DNA from: Akebia trifoliata
Taxonomy: Eukaryota > Streptophyta > Magnoliopsida > Ranunculales > Lardizabalaceae
Length of the DNA stretch: 64,000 bases
Direction: 5' to 3'
Assembly (NCBI GenBank): GCA_017979445.1
Contig: CM030713.1
Location: 30,533,915-30,597,914, forward strand
Each line of letters begins with the position of its first letter. Position 1 is the stretch's first letter. Under the pieces are notes generated by a model. It worked only from the letters and a program-made list of their open reading frames with translations, did not search any database and was not told the origin of the DNA. Of this stretch, positions 12,261-26,520 are shown one piece after another. A program made the translations under genes and the position numbers.

Positions 12261-12738
12261 CCATAATTCAACTTAGATCTCAATATTCGCATCTAAACAT
12301 CTAAACATGATCCAGTAACCATCAAGGTCAATTTTTATTCTTAGTTTTTTATTTGAGGTATTCAAGCCTCTTAGAGGACTTGACTAATCCTCAAGGCACA
12401 TGTAGTCCCCTCTCCTCACAAACACCAGGTACTTTATGGGGGTAGGTCTGTTGGAATTATAAGAAGGGTGAATGTGAAAAACCCCTTGTGAAATTCCTTG
12501 GAAAAATCTCATCGTTTAGTAGTTTTTTTGGTGTTTTATTATCTTTTTGGTTTAGTCCCAAATTGATTAAAAGAAGAGTTGGAATTCAACTCTTATATTC
12601 TTATATTTCTATCAATCTTAAAGTTAATATAACTAGTAGAAGGGCTCACATGCATACATGGGAGCCCAAGAGGGAAATCCAAAGTCATAGTAGATTTCTA
12701 TTGGGATATGGAGCCAACCTCCTAAATCCCTCAATGCA

Positions 12739-12769
<31 letters not shown>

Positions 12770-13569
12770 TTTGGTGTTGTGCATCCTACGTGTTTCACAC
12801 ATATACGTACGCATATTGGACTTGAATTTTAAATTGACCAAGTTTTTACTCAAATTTTGTTTTGAAAATTTCGAACCAAATTTTGTTCGTTGAAAATCCA
12901 ATCATTGGTGCATGGTCATGGTGTCCTTGAAATCTCCCTGTTCATGTCTGTTTTGAACCAATGCAACAAAGAGAAACTAATAAGGTTTTTGTGATTATTT
13001 GGACGGGCACTTCTTCCCTCTTTATATCCATCGATTTTCACATCAACTTCTCTCTATTGTTCACTGTTTTATCAACATTATATTATGTTATTATTATATT
13101 GAGAAAGTACTTAATTAGTCAAAGTCACTGTAATGTTCCAATCAAAGTACTCCCTTGAAGTGTAGGTTGTTGTATCCAGGAGTGCGGAGGCTTATAGAGC
13201 CATGAAACTGCAACAGAGGCGAAAATTATTTTAAGATAGTGCATTTGTGCGTGCATCAACCATAATTTTAGTTAAGTATTTTCTTTCTTACATTCACTTT
13301 TGAAATCTTTTTTTGTTTTTTTCTCAATCTTCTTAACAAACTTTTCTTAAAAATCATTACCAAGTTTCCAACAAAGTCCCCAAGGGAGGATTCAAACTCA
13401 AAACCTCCATAACCCTGAAATTTATATACTCAACTCTCATTCCCTTTCGAACAAGACTTGGTCTTGGCCATCTCACCAACCCTTCGAATGGTTGGTCAAT
13501 TCCAATCTGGTATACAAAATCTAATAATCTTCATATATTCAAACAAATTATATAATATAATTTATATAC
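12261..13569. other. Intergenic DNA with a (GT)n microsatellite
   Basis: No gene is supported. A GT dinucleotide run occupies about 12745-12769. Open frames at 12488-12832 and 12961-13158 are AT-rich and have no motifs. Confidence 0.5.
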
Positions 13570-13743
13570 TTTCTCATATTTCATCAAATAAGGACTTTGG
13601 TTGATCCAGAACCAATCCAATATTGAATCCGAACCTTATTGGATTCAATCTTTCTCCAAATCCAAAATCCTTGACCCAGACCCTAACTTACCCAATCCAA
13701 ACGGATCGGATTTCTGATCTAATCCGGTCCATTGACAGGCCTA
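13570..13743. mobile_element. Possible right end of a hAT element
   Basis: The stretch is rich in AATCCAA and CGGATCGGAT motifs and ends GGTCCATTGACAGGCCTA, which reads inward as a hAT-type TAGGCCTGTCAATGG terminus. I could not find a matching left end, so the boundaries are uncertain. It abuts the right copy of the duplicated segment. Confidence 0.45.
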
Positions 13744-13872
13744 TATAGCCATCCATGGGTCAACCGATTTCAATTTACAACCCGTTTTCCATTTCTCAAG
13801 TGGGACCCATTTGACCATCTGACTATTTGACCATTGACCAACCAAGAAACGATGTGTAGTATTCCACAAGAC
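13744..13872. repeat. Right copy of the duplicated upstream segment
   Basis: Counterpart of 11604-11707. It contains an intact version of the site where the left copy received its hAT insertion (TATTCCACAAGACGGG). It ends just upstream of the E2 gene's TATA box, so it probably belongs to that promoter. Confidence 0.7.
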
Positions 13873-13883
13873 GGGCCTTTGGT

Positions 13884-13890
13884 TATAAAA
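13884..13890 (+). promoter_or_regulatory. TATA box of the E2 gene
   Basis: TATAAAA within GGTTATAAAAAG, about 190 bp before the start codon. Transcription would begin near 13915, leaving a leader of about 165 nt. The position suits a Pol II core promoter, but the start site is not proven. Confidence 0.5.
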
Positions 13891-14079
13891 AGTGATTATT
13901 CCGCGAATCCCCAATTCCTCCGTCTTCAGACACCTACAGAGAAGGAAGGAAGGAAAGGAGGATCGAAATTCTAAGGTACACTTTGCTTTCTTTCGCTTTT
14001 ATTCGTATTTCTCCTTAGCAGTCCCTTTTGAATCTCTCCCGACTAAGACGATCTAGGGTTTCGAAATCTAGGTTTCTCC

Positions 14080-17524
<3,445 letters not shown>

Positions 17525-18689
17525 GTGTTTGCATGTGGAGGGTAGTTTTCCTTTCTTATGATTTTGGTCTTTCAGTAAAATATGTATGATCAAAGAAGTG
17601 TGATCTGTCTCTCTTCACTCTTACTTATTAGAGGGACCAAAAGAGAAAGGTCTAATCCCTGCTCCAACCCGCCCTTCTCCTCCATAAATACACACAATTG
17701 ATTGCTTTTGATTGCTTGTATGAGAATTTAAGCTTTGGACCTTCTTTGAAAAAGTAAACTATCTATAGTTCAAAATTATTTTCACAAGTGATTGCAGGGT
17801 GGGAAGAGGAACGCCACACACTACATAGCGGTCAACACCTTGCTGGATGAGAGTTGGGTCTCTTTTATTGGCAATGTGGTGTGTGAACTAATACTAGATA
17901 TGACGATACTGAGATGGATTAATAGTGAAAAGACTACGATAAAATCAGAAATGATCCCATTCATGAAAATGGAGTTAGTTCTAATAAGTGATAAACTAAC
18001 AGAAAGTCAGATTGACATGATTTGGCTGATATTCAACAAAGGTTTTTACAACCATAGTTTTAATAGAGTAAGTTGAAGGTTTTAAATTAATGAGAATCCT
18101 AGCTAAACAATGTGGATTGAAATCTATGCAAACAGGTTTCATTAACATCTTGGTGATAAAAGAGAGTGCAGCAGTGAGAATAATATTATAGCTGTACTTC
18201 TATTTAGTTGTAGACAAATTATGCAATAAAAGGTTGAGACCGTGATCCTCATTTTTAAATTTGCGAGATCATGCCCAATCATTGCAATGATAGAGAGCAA
18301 TTAATATTATTTTATTACAAATGACAATTGGATAGGCAAAAAATGACTTCAGTGTTAATGCCTAAAGGCAGAAACTTGTAAGATTATGCACGATCAACCT
18401 AGAAGATTGGCTATGTACTTGTCTGACAATGGCAAGTTCCTGGGCTGTTATGTTTGCAGGCATGGGTGACAATTAGTCATCGAAAATTAGATGTTTATGA
18501 TTATTGTGAAGAATATTGATTCAAAATAGATAACTTTAGAGCAACATATGCACATTCTTTCGATTGCCGACGGAAGGCAATGGAAAGTCCCATTAAACGA
18601 TTGAATTATTTTTCAGTGAAGGTTAGAGTTTCTGTAGGCAATGTAGGAAAAGAAGGATTAAGTTGGTAGATGCACTATGTGGAAACTGA
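17525..18689. other. E2 3' UTR and repeat-like downstream DNA
   Basis: The first 100-250 bases are probably the E2 3' UTR. An open frame at 17792-18076 (about 94 residues) has no recognisable domain. It may belong to a decayed transposon together with the next feature. Confidence 0.4.
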
Positions 18690-18905
18690 AAATTTTGACA
18701 GGTCAAAGCCCACAAATTTTAGAAAGCGAATTTCGACGGCCCATAGCTGTTGAAATTTTTTATGTTATTCAATTTGACGGTTTAGAGTCATCAAATTTCT
18801 CCCATCCTCTATTAATTTTGATAGTTTCGATTCGTTGAAAAAAAAAATTGACAATGAAAATTTTGACATCTGGTTTGTTAAATTAGGCTTTTCTTATGTT
18901 GTGAT
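18690..18905. mobile_element. Possible decayed CACTA-type terminus
   Basis: Several degenerate sub-terminal motifs (TTTCGACGGCCCATAGCTG, TTGACGGTTTAGAGTCATC, TTTCGATTCGTTGAAA) precede CTTTTCTTATGTTGTGATG. This loosely resembles the inverted CACTACAAGAAAA end of En/Spm elements. The match is poor and no left end was found. Confidence 0.35.
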
Positions 18906-19344
18906 GAAGCATGCCAAATTAGTTGTAGAGATGTAGATAATATAGGCACGATCAAGCAACTTGTAGAAGAAAATGTAAGTGATTTGCTTGAAAGAGGAAA
19001 TAAAATTTTGTATGAAGTTTAGTTGAAGCGAAATGCCATATTACAATTGCGAAATGCTATTTATTGAAGCAAAACTCTATAACATATCGTTACAATGAAT
19101 CACTATAACAATTCACTTTGTTATCACTGAATGTTGTTCATTGTGTATCACGTCAAACCAACATTTTCGTTTTATAGTAAAGGTGATGAACTTGCACATA
19201 AGAGAAAGACAGGGCAACCTATGAACAGTAGTTGAGTTCTTCTCCTCTCTTGCAAAACCTGTTAGTCGAGTTAGCAAATCCAGGCTCACGGGATGATTTA
19301 ACCTCAGATTCGGTGGATGGCTAGTCAGGGTTTTCATTGACTAT

Positions 19345-19485
19345 GCAGGACACTGCGTTAGACACTGAGTTAACGTAGTGCATACAACTATAGATGCTTT
19401 TCACTCATATCTCAAGGAAGAGATCAATGGTCCCGTGCACACCTCCACATCAGTTCAGTGTCTAACGTAATGTCTTGTCTTGCAC
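19345..19485. repeat. Hairpin MITE with the shared ATAGATGCTTTTCA core
   Basis: The left arm contains GCGTTAGACACTGAGTT and the right arm reads back as ACGTTAGACACTGAACTG. The loop holds CTATAGATGCTTTTCACTCA, the core seen in other MITEs of the window. Size is about 140 bp. The target duplication is not clear. Confidence 0.65.
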
Positions 19486-19758
19486 AATCACTTTAGTATT
19501 TTTGTTTTTATAATTCAAAACTATATTTTATGTTTCTAGTAAAAAAATATATATTCTTTGAAAAATAATAATTATAATAATATTTTAAAATAAGAGTGTT
19601 ATGTGGTTATAATTTTACTTCCATTGAGTTATATAAAGCATAACAATAACTGGTCTTAGGAGTTAACAAATGATAATTTAAATATGCCTAAAATTGGGTT
19701 TGAAATAATTTTATAAAATCTAAAAAATTATAAATTCAAAATAATATTTAATTGGAAA

Positions 19759-19833
19759 GTCCAAAACTCTATACTTAAGCGTGTTTGAACAAGAGTAATA
19801 CTAGGATGGGTGATCTTCTGGGAAGTTTTGTCA
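19759..19833 (+). pseudogene. 5S rRNA-like fragment
   Basis: It aligns with the 3' two-thirds of plant 5S rRNA: TTAAGCGTGTTTGAACAAG matches the A-box region and GGATGGGTGATCTTCTGGG matches the C-box (17 of 19). The 5' third of the gene is absent and many C-to-T changes are present, so it is not a working 5S gene. Such fragments are carried in the LTRs of Cassandra TRIM elements, a plausible source. Confidence 0.65.
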
Positions 19834-19880
19834 TTATATTATTACTATTTTATAACAAGGGGTATTATCGAAAATATTAG

Positions 19881-19930
19881 TCCCACATCGAAAACACGTA
19901 GTAAGGGCGCACTTAAGGCAACTATTTATA
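19881..19930 (+). promoter_or_regulatory. USE plus TATA, snRNA-promoter-like
   Basis: TCCCACATCG at 19881-19890 matches the plant snRNA upstream sequence element. TATTTATA follows at 19923-19930, 32 bases on, which is the spacing of Pol II-type plant snRNA promoters. The DNA after it does not match U1, U2, U4 or U5 as I know them. The same motif pair also occurs in some plant LTR and TRIM promoters. Confidence 0.5.
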
Positions 19931-20088
19931 CCTCTTAACCTCATGCCATAAATCCAACAATTTTAGCATAAGGAAGGTGGGGGTTCGGAGGTTCGACCAG
20001 GCAACCCTGAGGCTCCCGTGGATCATATTCATCCTAGGTTCTTGGAAATTCATAAATTCCAAATCAACCTTGGAAAAAAAAATTCTTA

Positions 20089-20126
20089 GAAATCGTCCCA
20101 GAAGGATCACCCATCGTAGTATTAGT
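20089..20126 (-). repeat. Second 5S-like stretch, inverted
   Basis: On the minus strand it reads AATACTACGATGGGTGATCC followed by TTCTGGGA, close to the 5S C-box and its left flank. With 19759-19833 it brackets the USE/TATA module in opposite orientation. Confidence 0.45.
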
Positions 20127-20129
20127 TTG

Positions 20130-20679
20130 TTATGCAGCTGGCTCGAGATACATATAGTATGAAATTCAAGGATCATTCGTATGTGGTTTAGTCAACAAAT
20201 AGTGAGTCCGATTAGTGTGCGCCAAGTAAGTAGCTTTTTATTTAATTAGTATTTAGTTAGCTAATTTAAATTAATTGTGATAATTAGGTAGTTCATCTTG
20301 TTAGTGTTTGGTGATTTTAATTAGAGATGCACAAATCCAAATTTGATTAGATGAGTAGATCAAAATCGGTGTGCCCTAATTTGTAAATTTGAAGTGATTT
20401 AATTTGTTGCCCCCCCCCACCCGCGCGCGTGCCCCCCTTCAATTTTTTGTGTGATTGAGACATCCCTCTATTAAATTGGTGAATCTTAAGATACCCCTGT
20501 GTTTTCAAGCTGATGACATGCCCCCTTTGACTTTGTTCTTCTTTTCTAGACTAAAAATAAATTAAAAAAATACCTTAATCTTTAAACTCATCAGCCTCTA
20601 TGGTAAATCAATTTTAATCTATTAGCTTCATCTTCAACCCATCATTTTGAACTTGCCTTAATCCCTTGTAGAAAACCCT

Positions 20680-20732
<53 letters not shown>

Positions 20733-22180
20733 CGTGGTCTTGTACTTCATAAATCAACCTTATTATTATTTTTGAAGTACTTGAAAATCAGAAATTTTTT
20801 TCTTTTTACCAAAGAAGTTGAAGATGATTGATTTTGAGAAGAAAAATCAAAAGTATTTTGATTTTAAGTTGAAGACTAAGGTAATAAGGTTATTTTGCAT
20901 TAGTTTAACGGAGAAGATTTGATTAATATTTGAGATACCGTATCTTTTTATAATGATGACATTGCCCCCCTTGACTTCAGTCTTATCTCATAGGCTAAAG
21001 AAAAATAAGTCTAAATTCCTTTCTTCAACTTTAACCAAAAGCCCTTGAATTTTCTCAAACAATCAAGTCATTTTCTAGCTCTTCATTAATTTTTGTATTA
21101 GTGAGACAATTGAGTAAGTAATTAAGGATTTAAAGGATACTAAGATTTAGAAGAGATTGTCTTTAGAATTTATTTGATAAGATTTGCATTTCATTTAATC
21201 ATGATAATTGATTTGTTTGGAGAAAGAAAAGAGTTATGATAGATAATTATTTAGGATATTATAGGGATTGACTGTAGAGGTTTGATGGGTGTGGATTATA
21301 ATTATATAAGTTAATGTGAAAAGTATTTAGCTTCAATTCTAATGTGATACATGAGTTGTAAACTTTTAAAAGAAGAAGAAGAAGAAGAAAAAGGTAAGAT
21401 TTGATTGGTTCACAAACTTGAGATTCAAGACTCTAGGCTTTGGACTACGAAGATGTAAGATTTTTTTGCTCTGATTTTGATCAGCGAATGAGATACTACA
21501 TGTTTTTTAAATGAGAACTTTTATTTTATCTTCCTAGTTTTGAAAAGGAAACAGAAAGTGACGAACCCTAATCTTTTAAACATGTTTAAAGAGTTTGGGG
21601 TTTGGGGTAGCTATTAGGATTCCTACTAACATTGGGGTGTGGAAACATGTGGAGTGAATGTATGTGATTAGATACCTTAGTAGTCCATGTCGTGGCCGAT
21701 GAGTGTCAATGTGTGCAAGTGAAATCTAGAGACCTATAAATGAATGTCAAAAATCGAAGGTAACTAACTATCTGGATTCCAAATAACATTAGGGGTGTGA
21801 AGAGAACGTGATTAGATACCTCAGTAGTTCACTTCGTAGATGAAGATTGTTCACCCTTGGCCTATGCGGGTTAGGGTCACTTAACGTGTGAAACACTAAT
21901 GCGATTTGATCAGGTAATTTCGAATTATATAGTAATTAACTAACGAATGATTGAAAGGTTAATGAGTGTGTAGAAATCAATAATGCTTTTCATCAAGATA
22001 CGAGTCAATAATATTTATGGTCCTTGCACACTTTCAAGTCAGGATGTGTGATATGAGGTACAACTTGAGGTCACTCAAACTTGTAAGTTAGTTTACTTTG
22101 AAAAAAATTCTTAAATCTTATTAAAATAAATTTAAAAATCAATAATAAAATAATAAAGTAAAATAAAAAATTAGTCTAAT
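20130..22180. other. Intergenic repeats: (TA)n, tandem duplication, dispersed family
   Basis: No gene is seen. An (AT)n run spans about 20682-20728. Two plus-oriented copies of a dispersed motif (TGATGACATGCCCC near 20511, ATGATGACATTGCCCC near 20953) lie here. A diverged duplication with a period of about 157 bp covers 21607-21690 and 21764-21845 (shared GTGATTAGATACC, CAGTAGTTCAC-like). The right half of a shared-core MITE lies at about 21985-22075. Confidence 0.55.
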
Positions 22181-22187
22181 AATACTG

Positions 22188-22277
22188 GAGAGTTATTATT
22201 GCCACACCGATTCTTATATAAATTGCACATACTTGATGTGGCGTTAGTAAAAATTGGTGTGATAATAACAACTCTTT
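22188..22277. repeat. Short hairpin MITE, family of 56606-56733
   Basis: Inverted arms: GAGAGTTATTATTGCCACAC on the left, and AAAGAGTTGTTATTATCACA reading back from the right. Total about 90 bp. The same arm motif (TTATTGCCACACCAA) recurs in SPA2 intron 1. Confidence 0.65.
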
Positions 22278-22343
22278 AATATAATTCCAACTCCCAATTA
22301 CAATCCTAAACACCAATGTACTAAGACATATAAAAAAAAAAAA

Positions 22344-22515
22344 AATGCTAGAATGACACAGATAGAAACACAAAGGTGACAAAAATGATGTGACAATGCA
22401 CACATAATTATAGATGCTTTTTATTTGTATCTCGCGGAAAAGCATCTATAGTAATATTCACAACACTACATCATTTTGTCATCTTTATGTCTCCGTTTGT
22501 GTCACCCCAGCATTA
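22344..22515. repeat. Hairpin MITE with shared core
   Basis: The left arm, AATGCTAGAATGACACAGAT and onward, mirrors the right end, which reads back as AATGCTGGGGTGACACAAAC. The arms stay complementary through AAAGGTGACAAAAATGATGT. The middle contains a smaller hairpin built on TATAGATGCTTTTTATT and AAAAGCATCTATAG. Confidence 0.75.
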
Positions 22516-22531
22516 TTCAAAAAAAAAATAA

Positions 22532-22562
<31 letters not shown>

Positions 22563-23093
22563 TTATAATAGAGTGTTGATATACTAGAAAGTCACCGCTA
22601 GGTCAATACTTGACTGATGAGGCATGGACATAGAATCGTAGATCTATTTCTTGGGATATAACACTGCAAATCTCCATAAAAGATATGCAGTTGTGTATCC
22701 GAACAAAATATATCTATAATTATGTGTTGGTGCAACGCCATTCAAGTATTGACCGACTGAAGACTTTTTAGTTAAGAAATTATTGGCTTCAAACATTATT
22801 ATCCAAGTCTGTCTCTCTGTATAGTGTGGTTTTGAAGATTTTCTCTCTCTTCTGTAACTCTCCTTGAACTTTATCATCTTTTGGTGCTTTTTGAGAGCGT
22901 ATTCGATCTTCAAATTTCTCTCTCTTTATCTCAGCTTTTCTTTATTCCCTTTGAAGAATTTGGTCTCAAAGAAATTTGTCTTTTTTTTGTTTTGCTCAAT
23001 TTTCTCTCTTTTTGGCACACTCTTTGAATTAGCTTTCGTTTCTCTCTCTCTCTCTTTTCCAATGTGAGCAGAGAGAATCTGAAGCTGTTCGAG
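22516..23093. other. Upstream region and CT-rich leader of the CRF-like gene
   Basis: An (AAT/AATA)n run near 22530-22570 is followed by unremarkable DNA. From about 22800 the plus strand is a TTCTCTCT-rich tract, typical of plant 5' UTRs, running up to the ATG at 23094. Confidence 0.45.
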
Positions 23094-23930
23094 ATGGACG
23101 GAAGCGCTTTATCTACAATCAAATACACAGAGCACCGAAACTTCACCAACAAAGCCTCGAAGCCGTTTGCGAGATCGAGAACTATATCAAGCGGTTCGAA
23201 TCGGCCGATTCGACCCAGAGTTGTACGTGTAACGGTAACTGACGGAAACGCGACGGATTCATCCAGCAATGAAGATGACGAGGAGTTCCTATCCCGTCAA
23301 CGTGTGAAGAAGCACATTAACGAGATAAGGATACAGCACTCTTCTTCTCGAGATAACGGTAACGGAAGGAGAAACCGTTATTTAAGGAGTATTACTAGAT
23401 CTAAAGTTAACAGCCGAAAGAAAGTTGCAGCGGCGAGTATTCCGTCAAGACGTTCGTGGACGAAGCGACGTGTGACTTTGAAGAACTTCTCTCCTTCTCA
23501 TGAAGAGAAATCGAAGCCAGAGATCAATCTAACGAATCTTTCTGGGTACAATCCAGCTGAGGAATCTCACAATCTCTCCTCTCCAACCTCAGTTTTCCAG
23601 TTCAATTGTTCTTCCCGAGAACTACAGAATCTTCAAAAACCAGTTGAAGGAGCAAGAGAAGAAGAAGATCAAGACAAGACAAGTGAGCCATCACATACAA
23701 TCGATGAGTTTCTGCGTCCAGAAACTCCGATTTTTGAAAACTTTTGGGATATTGAAGCTCCATCAATGGCGGATATCTTCGATGATGCAAGCTTACAGGA
23801 TAATTTTAAAAGAGATGATTTTGGGGGTAATTTTCTGGGTTCGGATGAGGATTTAGGGTCTTGGTCTTGGAACATGAGTGATTGGTTTGAAGATATTGAT
23901 GATTTTTTGGTTTCAGATCCTGACAACTAA
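23094..23930 (+). CDS. Cytokinin response factor-like protein without an AP2/ERF domain
   Basis: A single exon of 278 residues. The N terminus has the TEH region (IKYTEHR, 9-15) and a clear CRF domain (about 41-80: VVRVTVTDGNATDSSSNEDD, then VKKHINEIRI). The C-terminal half keeps the CRF family's KPEINLTNLSGY, the SPTSV putative MAPK site (163-167) and an acidic, Trp-rich tail (FWDIEAPSMADIFDD, WFEDIDDFLVSDP). CRFs are nuclear ERF-type transcription factors of the cytokinin response. Between the two halves, where about 60 AP2/ERF residues should lie, there is only a basic stretch (100-132). No YRGVRQRPWG, WAAEIRD or WLGTY motif is visible in any frame. The frame is open throughout. The start is the ATG at 23094; an in-frame GTG 30 bases upstream gives no CRF-like residues. 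It could be a functional truncated regulator or a young pseudogene. Confidence 0.85.
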   Translation: MDGSALSTIKYTEHRNFTNKASKPFARSRTISSGSNRPIRPRVVRVTVTDGNATDSSSNEDDEEFLSRQRVKKHINEIRIQHSSSRDNGNGRRNRYLRSITRSKVNSRKKVAAASIPSRRSWTKRRVTLKNFSPSHEEKSKPEINLTNLSGYNPAEESHNLSSPTSVFQFNCSSRELQNLQKPVEGAREEEDQDKTSEPSHTIDEFLRPETPIFENFWDIEAPSMADIFDDASLQDNFKRDDFGGNFLGSDEDLGSWSWNMSDWFEDIDDFLVSDPDN

Positions 23931-23984
23931 AGTGTTGAAGCTCTTCGTTAGTGCGCGACTGTTTTATTGTTGATTAAATATTTT

Positions 23985-24900
23985 AGATGCCCTATATGTT
24001 TTCAAATGGATGATAAGTTCCTTGACTGTAGTCTTAACTTATAGAATAATGTGAAATTACATAAATATTCTCATTTTTAAATAAATCTGTAATTTTCTTT
24101 CAAAAAAATCCATTATCTTTAAACTCTGAACCGTAAATCATTTTTAGTTTTTTCAATATTTTCTTCAATCTATTATTTTGAACTAAGATCATTTTTTTAT
24201 ATATATCCAAAATCCCATTGTTTTTTTTTAACATCAAACATCTTATCTTGCCTTGAGTTTTGAAGATTGTAACAGATAGAACATTAATACGAGGGTAAAA
24301 TAATTATCCAAAGGTCAAAGATGATTGATTTTGGGATAAAAGTTTAAATAAGGGCATTTTGATCATTTCATTTAGGGTCTGTTGGATTACATGAAAAGTC
24401 AATTTCCATAAAAAATAATGGTGGTGGAAAATGAGTAGGGTTGGAAAATCATTTTTTATTGTTTGATTGTATTTATATATAATAAAAAAAAATTGAGAAA
24501 GAGAAGGAAAAAAGAAAGAAAAAGACGACAACGATGGTGAAAGCGGATGTGGAGAAAAAAGAAGAAGAAGAAGAGAGAGAAATGAGGAGGAGAAGGAGGT
24601 GGTTGACAACAATAGTGATGGTGATGACAACAGGGAAGGTGGAGTCAAATGTGATGGTGGTTGGGATGGACAAGAAGAATAAAGGAGATTAAGATTTTGA
24701 TTTATGGATGAAAATTGAAAGTGAATTTTATTTTTTCATGAATATGAGTGGGAAAATGAAATCTACCATTTGCTAGATTTTTTAAGAATATTGAAAATTT
24801 ATTTTTCATGAAAAAATGCAATCAAACACACCCTTAATCTATTTGAAAAGCCTGGGGTCAAGGGGAATGTCATTGCCTTCAAGCACATGGTATCTCCAAT
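23985..24900. repeat. Long-inverted-end repeat of the TGATGACAT family
   Basis: The left end reads GATGCCCTATATGTTTTCAA then GATGATAAGTTCCTTGACTG. The right end, read back, gives GATACCATGTGCTTGAAGGC then AATGACATTCCCCTTGACCC. The two are recognisably the same arm. A Harbinger-like MITE is nested inside. No coding capacity is seen. Confidence 0.5.
24375..24833. mobile_element. PIF/Harbinger-like MITE, 459 bp, TTA duplication
   Basis: The ends are GGGTCTGTTGGATTACATG and, reading back, GGGTGTGTTTGATTGCATT. They are flanked by TTA at 24372-24374 and 24834-24836, the Harbinger target duplication. The interior carries a strongly purine-biased tract (about 24485-24610, GAA/GGA-rich). Confidence 0.75.
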
Positions 24901-26520
24901 ATTCACTAAGTGTAGACACTTTTTCAGATTTTGGTGAATATTGGAAATATCTGTCTAGCCTAATCTTTGGAATATTTATTAAAATAAAAAAACCTTGTTT
25001 TTCTTTAAAAAAACATCTTTAAGCTCTTAAGCTTTTTAAAGTAATTTATTTTCAACTTAGTTAGCCTTGCTTTCAATACATTGCCTTTAACTACATTAGG
25101 AAAAACACTTGATATTTTCAATCATAATAATCGAATGTATTTCATTTTGTCGCCCTTGACATTTGAATGTTGAATGAATATAACTTATAAGTTTGAAGAT
25201 TGGAAAGATAAATCAAGGTTTTTTAGATGGAAGATGAAAGTGAAGGAGTTTAGATATTTGTATTCCAATCTAAAACAAGATCACAAGATTATTGATTAGT
25301 TAAAAACCCAAGGGTTATCTTAAGTATTCACCAAAACATGACTTTTAAAAAGAGTTGTTCAAAGAGATCAATCAAATGATTGTGATTCGAATAATTGGGA
25401 TGATTTCCACGATACTCTATCCAAAAGAATTAATAATCAACTACCACTATTTATAAGATTATTTTCAAATGAAAAGCCACAATTATTTATCCTAGGTTGC
25501 ATTACTCGGCCTCTAACACAAAATGATAAAGAAATTTGTGGGGGATTTTTCGGATCTTCCACTCATCAAGATTTGCATTGTAATTAATGTGTTTCTCCAA
25601 TTTTCTTCTCTAATGTTCTTCTAAGTTTTTTATTGTCTTCTCCAATAAATCTCATTTTCTGAATTATCTTCTTTATTCGCTTTAACTTGAAAAGACACCA
25701 GTGTAATACTTACTAAAAAGCCTCCAACAATCAAGTTAATTTTTTATATAAGTTATAGAGAAAAAAAATATAATAAAATTCTGTATGATTTATGTCTTGT
25801 GTCTTTTGAGTGAGAGTAGTCTCCTTATACATACATTAAGCTCATTAAAGGAGGTAGTAAACTCTATTATAACCTCTTTCTTATGTTAGCTAGTATTTAT
25901 AAAAATTAATATCTATGATGCTTTGATGGCAATGAAGACCCACTCCTCATAATTTTTATATTTTACATGAGAAGTGACCTTAAATGTGAAATTATCTTAA
26001 CTCGATGACTACTCAGTTGTTGAGTTGACCTAGTTAAGTTATGTAGTTGTGATTCTTTTGGACGCTATGTATAATTTTATACCACTTGAGTAATTTGATA
26101 TAAGGTTACCTTTTCAATTATTGCGTGGATTTCTCACTGGTCTTGATGACTAAATCATTTAGTGTAAAGGAACACGATGAAAAGTTGGGTTGACCTTAGT
26201 GGTCAAACCCTCTAGTGTTAAAAGAACTTGTTAAGAGGATGGGTTGGTCTTGTTGGTTGAACCATGGAGTGTGAAGGGGCATATTGGCCGAATCATGTAG
26301 TGTGAAGGGACACGTTGAGATGAGGGGCCGGTCTTATTAGTCGAATCACCTATCATTGAGGCACAAGTTAATTGGATCGGCCTAAGGGCCTATCCATTCA
26401 ATTTTTTATCCGACCCGTATTGGTTCAGGTTAAATTGGACCCAATACTTGATTCAATAAGTTTGTCAATCTCAACAAATGTGATTTTTTTGTTGACTTAA
26501 AAATTATGATGGAAAAGAAG
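24901..26520. other. Intergenic AT-rich DNA
   Basis: No gene, RNA or clear element. A loose repetition of GGTCGAATCA- and GTGTGAAGGG-like phrases is visible around 26150-26350, where GGTTGACC/GGTTGGTCTTG segments recur, suggesting a short diverged tandem repeat. Confidence 0.4.

Noticed and set aside
17792..18076. A 94-residue gene downstream of the E2
   Set aside because: No motif, no supporting promoter or splice signals, and it lies in repeat-like DNA.
23064..23093. A start at the GTG ten codons before the CRF ATG
   Set aside because: Plants rarely start at GTG, and the ATG at 23094 starts the sequence expected for a CRF.
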